Positions 32,794 through 41,941 of a stretch of 64,000 nt of DNA are shown here, piece by piece. How positions within the stretch are numbered: the stretch's first letter is position 1; each line of letters opens with the position of its first letter. A model generated the notes under the pieces. It searched no databases and had not been told where the DNA came from. It was given only the letters and a program-made list of their open reading frames with translations. Both the position numbers and the translations under genes were made by a program. Source of the stretch: Dehalococcoidia bacterium (GTDB lineage Bacteria; Chloroflexota; Dehalococcoidia; Tepidiformales; Tepidiformaceae). The stretch spans positions 1-64,000 of the forward strand of contig JAGQHB010000103.1 in NCBI GenBank assembly GCA_020432045.1, read 5' to 3'.

Positions 32794-34077
32794 TCAGGGA
32801 GTGGGCGTGATGGCCCGGGTGCCGGCCGTCGGCGTCCGCACCGGGACCGTTGTGGGCGTACCCTCCCAGGGGTTGGCCGTGGCCGTAGGCGTCCCCGTCT
32901 GCGTGACGCTTGGCCGTGGCGTGGGCGTCCGCGCAGGTGTCTGCGTTGGAGTCGCCGTACCGGTCGATGTCGGCGTTGCGGTCCTGGTCGGGGTAGACGT
33001 GGTTGTGGGTTCGGGAGTCGGCGTCTCAGTGGGGGTGGGGGTAGCTGTCGGCTCGACGGTGGGCGTCGGTATGGTGTCAGTGCCGTTGTCGCGGCTGCCG
33101 GCCCATAGCGCTGCTGCGGTGCCGGCCGTCACCGCGAGCAAGCCGGTCAGCGCGACTGCGAGCCAGAGTCCTCCGCCAGCCCGCCGCTTCGGGTTGACGA
33201 CCCTCCTGGGGACGGGGCTGCGGGGCACAATAACGGGGGCCGGCCGCGGGCTCGCCTGGGCACCTTCACCGGCCCGGCGCAGTGCGGAACTGAACTCGGC
33301 AGCGCCACCGAAACGGTCGGCAGGCACGAGCGCAAGGGCACGGGCGAGGATGGACTCCAATGCCGGGGATGCCTCCGGCGCGTGCGCACGAAGCGGAGCA
33401 GGCGCCCTTACCAGCCGTTGTCCAGCCATCGCCGCGGGGTTTACCCCGCTGAACGGCAAGCGGCCCGCCACGAGCTCGTAGATCGTGAGTCCGAGTGAGT
33501 AGACGTCGGAGCGAGCGTCCGGCGGTTCACCCTGGATGACTTCGGGCGCGAGGTAGGCAATGGTGCCGAGGATGGACCGCGCCTCGCTCGTGGAGAGAGT
33601 CCGGTTGACCGTCTGTGCGATCCCGAAATCGACGGCCTTGGCTACGCCATCTTCGGTGATAAGAATGTTTTCGGGCTTTATGTCGCTATGGAAGATCCCC
33701 TGGCCGTGCGCGTACGCAAGCGCGTCTGCAACCTGGCGGCCATACCGGACGGCCTCTTCTTCCGGCAGCCGCCCACCCCGGATGTCGAGCAAGTCCCGTA
33801 GCGAGACACCGTGGACGTATTCCATGACCAGGAATGCACGGTCGCCCGCATGGCCGGCGTCATAAATTGCGACGATGTTTGGGTGCTGGAGGCGGGCGGT
33901 CAGGCGTGCTTCTCGTTCGATCTCCCGGTCGACATCACCTGCAGAGCCATCGCGGAGCAGCTTGATAGCCACCCAACGGCCAAGGCGGCGGTCCTCGGCG
34001 AGCCAAACTTCGCCCATGCCCCCGCTGCCGATGAGGCGCTCAATCCTGTAGCGGCCTTCAAGAACGCTGCCTTCCAC
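32794..34077 (-). CDS. Membrane Ser/Thr protein kinase (PknB-like) with Thr/Pro-rich outer tail
   Basis: 427 residues. The N-terminal Hanks-type kinase (about 8-270) has the Gly loop IGSGGMGEVW, K39, catalytic loop HSDIKPEN (130-137), DFG 150-152 and APE. The Arg before the catalytic Asp is Ser (HSD, not HRD), so it is a non-RD kinase and may not need activation-loop phosphorylation. One TM helix (about 304-326) is followed by about 90 extracellular residues that are almost pure Thr/Pro/Ser, with no PASTA repeats. GTG start at 34077. It is divergent from ftsW and one gene away from FHA proteins and a PBP, so its likely role is cell-wall or division control. Confidence 0.93.
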   Translation of the reverse strand: MEGSVLEGRYRIERLIGSGGMGEVWLAEDRRLGRWVAIKLLRDGSAGDVDREIEREARLTARLQHPNIVAIYDAGHAGDRAFLVMEYVHGVSLRDLLDIRGGRLPEEEAVRYGRQVADALAYAHGQGIFHSDIKPENILITEDGVAKAVDFGIAQTVNRTLSTSEARSILGTIAYLAPEVIQGEPPDARSDVYSLGLTIYELVAGRLPFSGVNPAAMAGQRLVRAPAPLRAHAPEASPALESILARALALVPADRFGGAAEFSSALRRAGEGAQASPRPAPVIVPRSPVPRRVVNPKRRAGGGLWLAVALTGLLAVTAGTAAALWAGSRDNGTDTIPTPTVEPTATPTPTETPTPEPTTTSTPTRTATPTSTGTATPTQTPARTPTPRPSVTQTGTPTATANPWEGTPTTVPVRTPTAGTRAITPTP

Positions 34078-34142
34078 GCTTGTTGCAGCCTATCGGAGCA
34101 GTGGCCAGAGGACGAACAGGCGCATCGTGGTACGTTCTCGGC

Positions 34143-35429
34143 GTGAACCTGGCCGTCAGGGCGATCGCCTCGCCGGTACGTAACCTGGAACTGCTGCAGC
34201 TCGTGGCTGCCCTCGCATTTGTGGCAGTCGGCTGGCGGGCGCTAGAGGCTTCCCCGGCGGCGCCCCCGGCCGGCCTCGCCTCGGTCGTCCCTCAGCTGGT
34301 GATTACTGTATTGGCTGGCCACACCGTGTTGCGAGTCGTCGCGCCCGAAGCGTCGCCTCTACCGTTCGCAGTGGGCGTCTTCCTTGCCTCTGTCGGCCTC
34401 GTGATCGTTGCTCGCCTTGATCCGAGCGTCGCACAGGCGCAGGCGAACTGGATCAGCCTTGGAGTTGTGCTCGCCGCCGCCGGCGCAGTCGTGGGCAAGC
34501 GTTACGAGCTCCTGCGCCGCCAGCGCTACACGGCAGCCGCATTGGCGCTCGTATTGCTCCTCATCACGGGCATGCTTGGGTCCACCATCAATGGGGCCCG
34601 GCTGTGGCTGAACGTTGGTGGCCAGCTCGTCCAGACCACCGAGATCATCAAGGTGCTGCTGGTGGTCTTTGTGGCTGGCTACCTGGCGGACGAGGCCGCG
34701 GTCCTGTCAGTTCCCCCCGTCAGGTTCCGCGCACGCCGCTACTCGATGATCCCCCGGCTGATCCCTCTCATCGTTGCGCTCGGCGGGTCAATCGGCGCGC
34801 TTGCACTGTTGCGGGACCTCGGGAGCATCGCCATTCTCCTCTTGTTTGCGGGTGGGATGCTCTTCATCGGCACCGGCCGGCTCCGGTACCCCGTTGCAGC
34901 GGCTGTAGTGGCGCTTATGGCCGCTACGCTCGGGTATGTAGCCTTCGACCATGCCCAGACACGGATCGACACGTGGCTGGACCCCTGGGGCGATGCTTCC
35001 GGCACTGGCTACCAATCCATCCAGGCTATCTACGCCATCGAGGCCGGAGGGATCACAGGGACGGGGCTGGGCCTCGGGCGACCCGATTCGATCCCGGCAG
35101 CACCAACGGATTATGTCTTTTCGGCGATTACAGAGGAGATGGGCCTCGCGGCCGCGGCCGGTGTGGCGCTGGTGTATGTGCTGTTTCTCTACGGCGGGCT
35201 GAGGATTGCAATCGATTGCCCGGATCGGTTTGGGCGCATGCTCGCATCCAGCATCGCCGTCCTGATTGCGATCCAGGCTGCCGTGATTATCGCCGGCAAT
35301 TTGCGCCTCGCCCCAACGACGGGGATTACGCTCCCATTCGTTAGCTACGGCGGGTCGAGCCTCGTCGTAAACTTCTTCCTCGCCGGGATCCTTACGGGGA
35401 TCTCGCGGTCGAGTTCGTCCCGGCACTGA
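34143..35429 (+). CDS. SEDS-family peptidoglycan polymerase, FtsW/RodA type
   Basis: 428 residues with about ten TM helices. It polymerises lipid II into glycan strands together with a class B PBP. Diagnostic parts: NGARLWLNVGG in the large loop with following QTTEIIKVLLVVF, the DPWGDASGTGYQSIQAIYAI stretch, TDYVFSAITEEMG with the conserved acidic pair, and the C-terminal LPFVSYGGSSLVVNFFLAGIL. GTG at 34143 was chosen over TTG at 34080, whose extra residues would overlap the kinase promoter. Its 3' end overlaps the converging fhaB-like gene by 38 bp. The cognate PBP is two genes away. Confidence 0.93.
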   Translation: MNLAVRAIASPVRNLELLQLVAALAFVAVGWRALEASPAAPPAGLASVVPQLVITVLAGHTVLRVVAPEASPLPFAVGVFLASVGLVIVARLDPSVAQAQANWISLGVVLAAAGAVVGKRYELLRRQRYTAAALALVLLLITGMLGSTINGARLWLNVGGQLVQTTEIIKVLLVVFVAGYLADEAAVLSVPPVRFRARRYSMIPRLIPLIVALGGSIGALALLRDLGSIAILLLFAGGMLFIGTGRLRYPVAAAVVALMAATLGYVAFDHAQTRIDTWLDPWGDASGTGYQSIQAIYAIEAGGITGTGLGLGRPDSIPAAPTDYVFSAITEEMGLAAAAGVALVYVLFLYGGLRIAIDCPDRFGRMLASSIAVLIAIQAAVIIAGNLRLAPTTGITLPFVSYGGSSLVVNFFLAGILTGISRSSSSRH

Positions 35430-35856
35430 CATCGAAGCTGAACCGGACTGCGCCTATCTGGAGCGTCGCGCCGCTGCGGAGAGCGACGCGATCGCCAGCC
35501 ACATGCTCACCGTCGACGCGGGTGCCGTTGGTACTGCCAAGGTCCCGGATCGCCCACGTGGCACCGTAGGCATCAATGATCGCGTGCCTTCCCGATACCG
35601 ATGCGTCCGCAAGGACGATGCCGTTGGCCACGTCGCGACCGATGGTTGTTTCGCCTGCGAGCGCAAACTGGGTCCCCGGCGAAAGACCGGTGCGGGCGGG
35701 CGAAATAACGATGAGCATCGCTGCAGCTCCACCGGGCTGTACTCGCGACCGCGGCATGAGCGTGCCGCGAAGGATCAGCGCCGTAACGAGGACGAACGCA
35801 AAGATGATTCCGATCAGGGCGAGCCTGAGCGCCAGTAACTCGGACGGATCGGTCAC
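35392..35856 (-). CDS. Membrane-anchored FHA-domain protein (FhaB-like)
   Basis: 154 residues. One N-terminal TM helix (about 8-30) and a C-terminal FHA domain with TTIGRDVANGIVL, SVSGRHAII and LGSTNGTRVDG: the Arg, Ser/His and Asn that bind phospho-Thr are all present. GTG at 35856 overlaps the stop of the FhaA-like gene (GTGA). In mycobacteria FhaB/FipA is phosphorylated by PknA/B and links them to FtsZ/FtsQ; the same layout here implies it reads phospho-Thr made by the nearby kinase. Confidence 0.9.
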   Translation of the reverse strand: MTDPSELLALRLALIGIIFAFVLVTALILRGTLMPRSRVQPGGAAAMLIVISPARTGLSPGTQFALAGETTIGRDVANGIVLADASVSGRHAIIDAYGATWAIRDLGSTNGTRVDGEHVAGDRVALRSGATLQIGAVRFSFDVSAGTNSTARSP

Positions 35857-36536
35857 CCCCGGTATTCCAGCCACAGGTAGACATCGCCGATGCGGACCAT
35901 CGTGCCCGGTTGAAGGGGTGCGTGTTCGCTTGCGGCGCCGTCCACGATGATCCCGTTCCGGCTCCCGAGGTCCTCGATAACCAGCTTTCCATCTTCGAGC
36001 ACGATCCTGGCGTGTGCGCGGGAGACGGCCATGTTGGCGAGCACGAGGTCGTTCCAGGAGGCGCGACCGATGGTGAAGGGAACGTGGGAAATGTCGATGC
36101 GAGAGCCGTCGCTTGTTACGAGCATCGCCCCCTGGAGGAGCGAGAGCTGCTGCGTTTGGCCTGCCGGAGAATGGCTCGGCCGGTGAGCAACATCGGCGAA
36201 GCGGGCAGCCACGGAGGGTCCTCCCACGGGGACGGCGGGTGACACCTCGAAATGGACGAGCCGCGGCCCCATCCTGCTAAACCCTTCCCTGGCCTCCACC
36301 CGGTCCAGCATGCGGTCGAGCTGAGCACGGAATTCTGGCACGAGTGGCTCAAAGCTGACGAAGTCGTCGGGGTTGAAGGTGAGGACTAGCTGGTTTGGCA
36401 TCACGTGATCGCGGACCGCGCGGATCGCGACATCTTCGACTCGCTGGAGGAGTTCGACAGGATGGATCCCGCCGGAGACCGCCCGTACGCCCCGCTCGAG
36501 GAATCGTTCTATGAAGGTTGTGCCGTCGTCTGTCAT
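35853..36536 (-). CDS. FhaA-like protein: DUF3662 domain plus FHA domain
   Basis: 227 residues. The N-terminal DUF3662-type domain (about 8-115) matches FhaA: FIERFLERGVRAVSGGIHPVEL, then VMPNQLVLTFNPDDF. A linker and a C-terminal FHA domain (about 150-225) follow, with FTIGRASWNDLVLANMAVSRAHARI and LGSRNGIIVDG. In mycobacteria FhaA binds the phosphorylated pseudokinase MviN and tempers peptidoglycan synthesis. ATG at 36536 overlaps the PBP stop (ATGA). Cytoplasmic; no TM helix. Confidence 0.93.
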   Translation of the reverse strand: MTDDGTTFIERFLERGVRAVSGGIHPVELLQRVEDVAIRAVRDHVMPNQLVLTFNPDDFVSFEPLVPEFRAQLDRMLDRVEAREGFSRMGPRLVHFEVSPAVPVGGPSVAARFADVAHRPSHSPAGQTQQLSLLQGAMLVTSDGSRIDISHVPFTIGRASWNDLVLANMAVSRAHARIVLEDGKLVIEDLGSRNGIIVDGAASEHAPLQPGTMVRIGDVYLWLEYRG

Positions 36537-37939
36537 GGGAGCAACGCCGCCTTGAGGACTGCTGCCGCGATCGGGGCCGCGACTTCGCCTCCTCTGCCTC
36601 CATTTTCCACGATAACGGCAACAGCGGCTTGTTTCCCATCCCGGGAGCCGAATGCGATGAACCAGGCGTGAGATTGGCCGGATGTCCCTGTCTCTGCCGT
36701 GCCTGTCTTCCCGCCCGCCTCGAACCCGAGATTTGACATCCCCGAGACGAGGCCACGCGAGACGACCTCCCTCATCATGGCTGCGACGGTATTGGCCGTG
36801 TCCGCTGGCAACACGCGCGTCAGCCTGGGGTTTGCCTGGGCCGCGAACTGCGCTGAGGAATTCGCCTCTCCGGCGACGATGCGTGGTCGCGGCATTTCGC
36901 CTCCGTTCGCGACTGCAGAGGCGACCAGCGCCATCTGGAGCGGCGTCACCAGTAGTTCCCCCTGGCCAAAGGCAGTGCTCGCCAGCAGCACATTGGTGCG
37001 CGGCGAACCAGGGAGCCTCAGTTCAGATATCGCCGTGGTGAGCTCGAAATCCAGTGGCCGTTCGAAACCTAGCCGCTGTGCGGTGTCCTCCAGGCGGTCC
37101 CAGCCGAGCCGGTTGGCTCCTATATCGGCGAAGACTGCGTTCACCGAGTAAATGTACGCATCGCTGAATGGATAGCGCCCGACCCCCTGGGGCACGTTGC
37201 TACAGCTGATCGGGAAGCCTTCGATGACAATCTCGCCGGGGCATTCGACGATCGTCGATGGCGTGATCACCTTGAATTCCAGTGCCGATGCTGCGGTCAC
37301 TGTCTTGAAAGTCGATCCCGGGGGGTACAGCCCGTGGGTGGCACGATTCAACAGTGGCGACGAGGGGTCGTTGAGCAGTGCTTCGCCATTTGTCGCGAGC
37401 GATCCGGGGTCGTACGTAGGCACAGAGACCATTGCGAGGATGTCGCCGGTCGTGGGGTCGATGGCGACAACGGCACCGTTCCGCGCTCCGAGGGCCTCTG
37501 CGGCAGCCGCCTGGACTCTCGAGTCGACTGTGAGGCGGACGTCGCGGCCGACCGGCGGCGCGCGGTCGAACTCAGCATTGAGGGCGGCCCCCCAGCCTAC
37601 CGGCGCCTCCCCGGAGAGCGCACCGTCTCGCGTCAGCTCGATCCCCTGGGAACCGTACCGGGGGTCGATATAGCCGATGATGTGCGCCACGGAAGCGTCG
37701 TGGTACGTCCGCCCGCCGCTCGGAAGCGACTCGGCGAGGACGGCACCGTCAGCAGCTAGGATGCGGCCGCGTGAGGGATTCGAGAAACGATCGAGGACAC
37801 GCGGATTGAGGTCGCCCTGAGCCAGGTCGCTCCGCGCGACCTGCCAGTAGCCCAGGGCCGCCACAACGACAGCCACGAAGACGATGCCCGCAGTGCCGGC
37901 CAGCGCGGCCATTCGCTCGAATCGGTTGGGAAAGAGCAC
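36533..37939 (-). CDS. pbpA: Class B penicillin-binding protein (PbpA/FtsI-like transpeptidase)
   Basis: 468-residue D,D-transpeptidase anchored by one TM helix (about 12-33). Motifs in order: S209-T-F-K212 in PPGSTFKTV, S265-V-N267, and K411-T-G413 in GGKTGTAE, so the active site is complete. The short N-terminal module (about 50-130, with SRGRILAADGAVLAE) resembles actinobacterial PbpA rather than the longer FtsI. GTG start at 37939. It heads a tightly overlapping pbpA-fhaA-fhaB operon; its polymerase partner is the converging SEDS gene. Confidence 0.94.
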   Translation of the reverse strand: MLFPNRFERMAALAGTAGIVFVAVVVAALGYWQVARSDLAQGDLNPRVLDRFSNPSRGRILAADGAVLAESLPSGGRTYHDASVAHIIGYIDPRYGSQGIELTRDGALSGEAPVGWGAALNAEFDRAPPVGRDVRLTVDSRVQAAAAEALGARNGAVVAIDPTTGDILAMVSVPTYDPGSLATNGEALLNDPSSPLLNRATHGLYPPGSTFKTVTAASALEFKVITPSTIVECPGEIVIEGFPISCSNVPQGVGRYPFSDAYIYSVNAVFADIGANRLGWDRLEDTAQRLGFERPLDFELTTAISELRLPGSPRTNVLLASTAFGQGELLVTPLQMALVASAVANGGEMPRPRIVAGEANSSAQFAAQANPRLTRVLPADTANTVAAMMREVVSRGLVSGMSNLGFEAGGKTGTAETGTSGQSHAWFIAFGSRDGKQAAVAVIVENGGRGGEVAAPIAAAVLKAALLP

Positions 37940-37976
37940 GTTTTCAGTGTACGGCCAGAGTCGAATGGGACGAAAA

Positions 37977-38008
37977 AGAGGGGCTACGCCGGCCGGCGTA
38001 GCCCCTCT
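37977..38008 (-). terminator. 32-bp perfect palindrome, terminator of the acyl-CoA dehydrogenase gene
   Basis: A fully self-complementary GC-rich stretch (AGAGGGGCTACGCCGG and its complement, no separate loop) with five A on the left, which on the minus strand gives a 3' T-run. It sits 20 bp beyond the acyl-CoA dehydrogenase stop, just ahead of the PBP gene on the same strand. Confidence 0.85.
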
Positions 38009-38028
38009 GCTGTGGAACGAAATGCGGA

Positions 38029-39204
38029 CTAGCCGCGCGGGAGCCCGAGGCCGCGGGTCGCGATAATGTTCCGCTGGATCTCGTTGGTGCCCGAGTAAAT
38101 CGTGGACGGGACGGTGGTGAGGTACTGCTCGGGGAGCTCGCCACCGAGGATGGCACGGGGCTCTTCCGGAACAAACTGGCCACCGAGGCCAACCATGTTG
38201 ACGCCAAAGTTGTAGATCTTTTGGCCGAGTTCGGATTGGAAGATCTTGACGACGGAGGCCTCATGGTTCGGCACGCCACCGGTCGACTGGATGTGCCCGA
38301 TCCGGTAGCCGAGGAACTTGCCAACGTTGTTCCCGATCACGAGATCGGCAAGCTTCAGGCGGTTCTTGCGCTGCTTGTCGGCGTCCAAGCCCTTGAGGAT
38401 GACCGACAGGTCTTCGAGCACGCGGCGCTGGGAGGCCGTTGTACCGATGCCAGAGCGCTCAAAGTCGAGGAGGGTCATGCCCACGTACCAGCCGCGGTTC
38501 TCTTCGCCGATGCGGTTAGCGACGGGGACACGGACATCTTCAAAGAAGACTTCGTTGAAGTGGTGGCGGTTTGCCATGTTGATAAGCGGACGAATGGTGA
38601 GCCCGGGGGTGTTCTTGATGTCGTCGATCAGCAGGAAGCTGATACCGCGGTGCTTGGGCGCATCCGGGTCCGTGCGGACAAGCGTAAACATCTGGTTGGC
38701 GCGGTGGCCACCGGATGTCCAGATCTTCTGGCCGTTAAGGACGTATTCGTCGCCATCGCGGACGGCACGCGTCTGAAGGCTGGCGAGGTCGGAGCCGGAG
38801 CCCGGCTCGCTATATCCCTGGCACCAGATGTCCTCGCCGCTGGTGATCTTGGGAAGGTACTTGGCCTTCTGTTCGTCCGAGCCGTGGATAATGAGCGTGG
38901 GGCCGATCATGCCGACGCCGAAGCCGCGCGTGCCGGTATCAGGTGCACCGCGGTAGCCGAACTCTTCGTTGAAGACAATCTGTTCGTAGATCGAGGCACC
39001 GAGGCCGCCATATTCCTTTGGCCACGCCGGGGCGATCCAGCCACGCTTGCCGAGTTCCTGGTTAAACGCTACCGCTTTCTGGAAATCCTCCTCGCCGCGC
39101 TCGCCCCACTGGCCCGGCCCGTCCTTCTTGCCGAGCTGTTCATCGAGAAAGCGCTTCACTTCCTGGCGAAGGCCCTCTTCTTTGGCACCGAACTTCATAT
39201 CCAT
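38029..39204 (-). CDS. Acyl-CoA dehydrogenase
   Basis: 391-residue FAD flavoenzyme oxidising an acyl-CoA to the 2-enoyl-CoA. N-terminal helical domain with FLDEQL and WPKEYGGLG, the FAD-binding strand CQGYSEPGSGSDLASLQTRA, KIWTSGGHRANQMF, and the C-terminal LPSTIYSGTNEIQRNII-like end (here TVPSTIYSGTNEIQRN). The usual catalytic Glu position lies in this last region. It belongs to the ACAD group seen with steroid or branched-chain substrates, but the specificity cannot be told. ATG at 39204 has AGGAGA at good spacing. It is monocistronic or last after the channel gene, and ends in a strong hairpin. Confidence 0.93.
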   Translation of the reverse strand: MDMKFGAKEEGLRQEVKRFLDEQLGKKDGPGQWGERGEEDFQKAVAFNQELGKRGWIAPAWPKEYGGLGASIYEQIVFNEEFGYRGAPDTGTRGFGVGMIGPTLIIHGSDEQKAKYLPKITSGEDIWCQGYSEPGSGSDLASLQTRAVRDGDEYVLNGQKIWTSGGHRANQMFTLVRTDPDAPKHRGISFLLIDDIKNTPGLTIRPLINMANRHHFNEVFFEDVRVPVANRIGEENRGWYVGMTLLDFERSGIGTTASQRRVLEDLSVILKGLDADKQRKNRLKLADLVIGNNVGKFLGYRIGHIQSTGGVPNHEASVVKIFQSELGQKIYNFGVNMVGLGGQFVPEEPRAILGGELPEQYLTTVPSTIYSGTNEIQRNIIATRGLGLPRG

Positions 39205-39331
39205 GGCATGTTCTCCTGTGATCGTGGACGACACGATGCTCCCAAACGTTGCCATGCATTGTGAGGGACTTCGTTCGCGAGCGAAACCTTAACGACGAGT
39301 TCGGGGCCCTAAGAAGCCTGAGAATTCACGA

Positions 39332-39967
39332 TCACTCGATATTGTCATCGGCATGAAGCTGTGGGCGGGGCAGTTGAACACCGAATCGCTGTGCTGTTAT
39401 CACTCCGCAGGCCACGAGTGTCGCGGCCACGAGCGAAGCCCACGCAGGGTTCAGGGGATGCAGGAGCCACACGACCACTCCTCCACACAGTGCTGCTGTC
39501 GCGTTGACTTCGGCCCGAAGGACGGCGGGCACGTCGTCCGCAAGCAGGTCGCGGAGGACTCCACCACCGGTGGCCGTCACGATCGCAAGGATGAGAACTG
39601 CGGGAAACGGCAGGCTGGCGGAAATCGCCGCGAGTGCGCCAGCCGAGGCGAATGCGCCAAGGCCCACAGCACGGCAGAGTAGGAGCACACCATCAAGCGG
39701 GACGCGGCTACGGGAGATGAGCGGGATGGAGGCGACCGACGAGCCAATAGCAAGCACGAAGTAGTCCTCGCGCACAAGGACGAGGGGCGTCCGGTCGATG
39801 AGGAGGTCTCGGATGGCCCCACCGCCAAGGCAGGTGACCACCCCAAGGACGACGAGCCCAAAGACATCCAGGTTGCGTCGCAGGCCGACGGCGACGCCGG
39901 AATACGCGAACGCGACGATTCCAACCCGGTCGAAGATGCCGACGAGCGTTCCTGGTGAGATATCCAA
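39332..39967 (-). CDS. TRIC-family cation channel protein (UPF0126/YadS)
   Basis: 211 residues, seven predicted TM helices arranged as two related halves. Each half has the TRIC hallmark: TCLGGGAIRDLLIDRTP in the first and ATGGGVLRDLLADDVP in the second. Prokaryotic TRIC channels pass monovalent cations; structures are trimers. TTG at 39967 is the only usable start and has no clear ribosome-binding site. It is 35 bp downstream of ilvC, probably co-transcribed. Confidence 0.9.
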   Translation of the reverse strand: MDISPGTLVGIFDRVGIVAFAYSGVAVGLRRNLDVFGLVVLGVVTCLGGGAIRDLLIDRTPLVLVREDYFVLAIGSSVASIPLISRSRVPLDGVLLLCRAVGLGAFASAGALAAISASLPFPAVLILAIVTATGGGVLRDLLADDVPAVLRAEVNATAALCGGVVVWLLHPLNPAWASLVAATLVACGVITAQRFGVQLPRPQLHADDNIE

Positions 39968-40002
39968 GGAGAGGGATCCTATCGCGGGAGGAGCGAACGA
40001 CC

Positions 40003-40998
40003 CTACTTACCTTTGAGCCAGCTCATCATGCCACGCATTTCCGCGCCGACGGCCTCTACCTGGTGTTCGGTGTCGCGGCGGCGCATGGCGAGGAAGCTGG
40101 GGCGTCCGGCCATGTTCTCCAGCACGAATTCACGAGCGAACTGGCCAGTCTGGATCTCGGTAAGGATCTTCTTCATCTCGGCCTTGGTCTCATCGGTGAT
40201 GATGCGGGGGCCGCGCGTGTAGTCGCCATACTCGGCGGTGTCGCTGACTGAGTAGCGCATGCGCGAGAGGCCGCCTTCATAGATCAGATCCACGATCAAT
40301 TTGAGTTCGTGCATCGTCTCGAAGAACGCACTCTCCGGCTGGTAGCCGGCTTCGATGAGCGTCTCGAACGCAGCCTTGATCAGAGACGAGATGCCACCAC
40401 AGAGGATGACCTGCTCACCGAAGAGGTCGGTTTCGCACTCTTCGCGGAAGGTGGTTTCAAGGATACCTGCGCGGGCGCCGCCGATGCCCTTCCCGTAGGC
40501 GAGGGCGACCTGCATCGCCGTTTCGCTGTAGTCCTGGTGGATGGCCACGAGGCAGGGGACGCCGCCGCCCTCGGTGTAGACGCGGCGGACGAGATGGCCG
40601 GGGCCCTTTGGCGCGATCATCGCTACGTCGACGAACGGCGGTGGCTGGATCTGCTGGAAGTGGATGTTGAAACCGTGCGCGAACATCAGCATCTTGCCCT
40701 CGGCCAAGCCGGGCTCGATGGCTTTTTCGTAGACGGCCCGCTGCACCTGGTCGGGGATGCAGAGCATGATGATGTCGGCTTCACGCGATGCCTGCTCAAC
40801 GGAGGTGACGCGCAAGCCCTGCTGCTCCGCCTGCGCCCATGAACCCGAACCCGGGTAGAGACCGACGACGACATCGACGCCGCTGTCTTTCAGGTTGAGT
40901 GCGTGTGCATGACCCTGGGAGCCGTATCCCACAACAGCGACCTTTCTGCCAGCAAGCAGCGAGAGGTCAGCGTCGTTGTCATAGTAAAGCGTGGCCAT
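40003..40998 (-). CDS. ilvC: Ketol-acid reductoisomerase, class I (short)
   Basis: 331-residue enzyme converting acetolactate or acetohydroxybutyrate to dihydroxy acids in branched-chain amino acid synthesis. Rossmann motif [15 protein letters not shown], cofactor loop GLYPGSGSW, active-site [33 protein letters not shown] and the knotted C-terminal [11 protein letters not shown]. In the cofactor loop the Arg common in NADPH enzymes is Tyr, while the two Ser remain. ATG at 40998 starts the fold directly. ilvB/ilvN are not nearby. The upstream neighbour encodes a SnoaL-like protein. Confidence 0.97.
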   Translation of the reverse strand: MATLYYDNDADLSLLAGRKVAVVGYGSQGHAHALNLKDSGVDVVVGLYPGSGSWAQAEQQGLRVTSVEQASREADIIMLCIPDQVQRAVYEKAIEPGLAEGKMLMFAHGFNIHFQQIQPPPFVDVAMIAPKGPGHLVRRVYTEGGGVPCLVAIHQDYSETAMQVALAYGKGIGGARAGILETTFREECETDLFGEQVILCGGISSLIKAAFETLIEAGYQPESAFFETMHELKLIVDLIYEGGLSRMRYSVSDTAEYGDYTRGPRIITDETKAEMKKILTEIQTGQFAREFVLENMAGRPSFLAMRRRDTEHQVEAVGAEMRGMMSWLKGK

Positions 40999-41062
40999 GC
41001 GTGGTTCTCCGATACAGGGTGAGATTGGGCGCGTCTTCCGGCGCACTGTGTTCGTGGTGGCG

Positions 41063-41869
41063 CTAGATCGGGAGGATGACCTTCCGCATGTGCCGGTCGT
41101 TCGCGTAGTTCTCGTTGGGCCGGACGCCGATCTCGCGGAGCATCCAGTAAACCTCGACGACCATGATCTTGCCATCGACGAGGCGATACCATTCGGCCTT
41201 CCGTGGCCGGCTGGGGTCGTAACTAGCTTCGACAAGCGCTACGTGGTCGCCCGCCGTGAGGGACGTTACGCGCTGCTGCCCAAACGCTGGCTGTGGGATG
41301 CTTCCAACGAGGTCAACCATCTTGTCGAACCCGGCGACGCTGCCATAGACGCCATCGATCATGACCGCCTTGTCGGCGAAGAATGCCCGCCCCGCGTCCA
41401 TGTCGCCCGCGGCGAGCGCGTTCAGCATCTCCTGGACCGTCTTCTTGGTCTGGGATGCGGAGCCGCCGCGGAACCCGCGGGCGTTGTCCATGGCTGCGGC
41501 TATTGGCTTTTCGAATTCGATGTCCCTGAACATTGCGTAGCTACGCCGCTCGACGACTTCGCCGTCGACGACACGGAATACTTCCGCGACGCGCTGTGTA
41601 AACGGGCGCCAATCGTATCCCTTGGCTTCGATGGTGGCGCGGACGATGACCGTCTCGCCGGACTCGATGTATTCGAGGTCACTGTAGTTGCAGTCCGCAT
41701 AGTCCTTCAGGAACTGGCGATGCCAATCCGCGATAGCGACGCTGCTGCGCAGGGTGGGCCCGCGGAACGAATGAAACACCGCCGCAGGAGCGTGGTGTGC
41801 TTCGATCTCGTGGAATCGGTCGAAGTTAATTGCCGTGAGAAGTGCGTTCACCGCGTCAGTGTTCGACAT
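41063..41869 (-). CDS. Tandem SnoaL/NTF2-like domain protein
   Basis: 268 residues with two cone-shaped alpha+beta NTF2-like domains. The first (about 1-130) has [21 protein letters not shown] and [12 protein letters not shown]; the second (about 140-265) has [27 protein letters not shown]. Both fit the SnoaL pattern of polyketide cyclases and small-molecule isomerases/hydrolases; which, if either, is catalytic is unknown. ATG at 41869 begins MSNTDAVN. It lies between the OsmC and ilvC genes on the same strand, with 64-72 bp gaps. Confidence 0.8.
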   Translation of the reverse strand: MSNTDAVNALLTAINFDRFHEIEAHHAPAAVFHSFRGPTLRSSVAIADWHRQFLKDYADCNYSDLEYIESGETVIVRATIEAKGYDWRPFTQRVAEVFRVVDGEVVERRSYAMFRDIEFEKPIAAAMDNARGFRGGSASQTKKTVQEMLNALAAGDMDAGRAFFADKAVMIDGVYGSVAGFDKMVDLVGSIPQPAFGQQRVTSLTAGDHVALVEASYDPSRPRKAEWYRLVDGKIMVVEVYWMLREIGVRPNENYANDRHMRKVILPI

Positions 41870-41941
41870 GCTCGGTAAAGGGTGCCTCGCTGAAAACTGC
41901 CGGGCGATTGTACCCCGGGAACGGGAAAGAACCACCGCCAC

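Noticed and set aside
38221-39264. 347-codon plus-strand open frame
   Set aside because: Antisense to the acyl-CoA dehydrogenase gene; shadow composition and no motif.
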